Assembly: GCA_013002925.1 (NCBI GenBank)
Contig: JABDLQ010000071.1
Span: 1-5,835 of the forward strand
Reading direction: 5' to 3'
Length of the DNA stretch: 5,835 nucleotides
Source: Gammaproteobacteria bacterium
GTDB lineage: Bacteria > Pseudomonadota > Gammaproteobacteria > Steroidobacterales > SZUA-146
Position numbers and translations under genes: made by a program. The notes under the pieces were generated by a model. It did not search any database. It saw nothing but the letters and a program-made list of their open reading frames with translations, and was not told the origin of the DNA. Of the stretch, positions 5,814 through 5,835 are shown piece by piece; positions within the stretch are counted from its first letter, which is position 1; each line of letters starts with the position of its first letter.

Positions 5814-5835
5814 ATGATGATGCTGAAACGTTTAA
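5814..5835 (+). CDS. Possible start of a divergent gene, cut by the window edge
   Basis: ATG codons at 5814, 5817 and 5820 (preceded in frame by GTG 5811) open a frame reading MMMLKRL to the edge. There is no good Shine-Dalgarno and only seven codons are visible, so this may be chance. A divergent gene here would explain the doubled TTGCA...GCCGAACAGG sites between it and the hydrolase gene. Confidence 0.18.

Overview
The window looks like a chromosomal segment of an aerobic gammaproteobacterium. The gene content and order (end of topA, then tsaC, then oxygen-dependent hemF) resemble the dprA/topA–tsaC–hemF–aroE neighbourhoods of Pseudomonas- and Alteromonas-like bacteria, and base composition is close to 50% GC. 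No genus can be named from this sequence alone. There are no tRNA or rRNA genes, insertion sequences or CRISPR arrays.

Layout. Positions 1-473 (+) hold the last ~156 codons of DNA topoisomerase I, ending in an extreme lysine-rich tail. Positions 516-1073 (+) encode TsaC (first step of tRNA t6A synthesis), and 1087-2013 (+) encode HemF (aerobic coproporphyrinogen III oxidase, haem synthesis). A small VOC/glyoxalase-fold protein (2010-2432, +) overlaps the hemF stop codon by four bases, so it is probably translationally coupled to it. It sits where aroE is often found. After a 120-bp gap with an AT-rich promoter-like patch and small inverted repeats comes a carboxymuconolactone decarboxylase/AhpD-like protein (2553-3110, +), whose active-site CxxC has become CxxS. 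A large CoA-transferase-family protein annotated as acetyl-CoA hydrolase/transferase (3415-5634, open to 5760) is transcribed leftwards, convergent with everything before it. Its upstream region carries a perfect 10-bp inverted repeat and a related direct repeat, which look like regulator sites. The right edge (5761-5835) is intergenic and may hold the first codons of a divergent gene.

The most unusual part is the convergent intergenic region 3111-3414. It is filled by a degenerate tandem array of three 114-bp units in exact register. The array begins inside the last codons of the CMD gene and ends inside the last codons of the hydrolase gene. Units 1 and 2 are about 66% identical and units 2 and 3 about 55% (hand counts), with no indels. 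Each unit keeps a stem-loop at the same place, including paired changes that preserve pairing. Substitutions show no codon-position bias, which argues for a structural or non-coding role.

How the genes work together: topA, tsaC and hemF are housekeeping genes lying close together in one direction (topA-tsaC gap 42 bp, tsaC-hemF gap 13 bp, hemF-VOC overlap 4 bp) and could share transcripts. The VOC and CMD-like proteins are small enzymes of unassigned substrate. The acyl-CoA hydrolase/transferase acts in central CoA/acetate metabolism and appears to be separately regulated.
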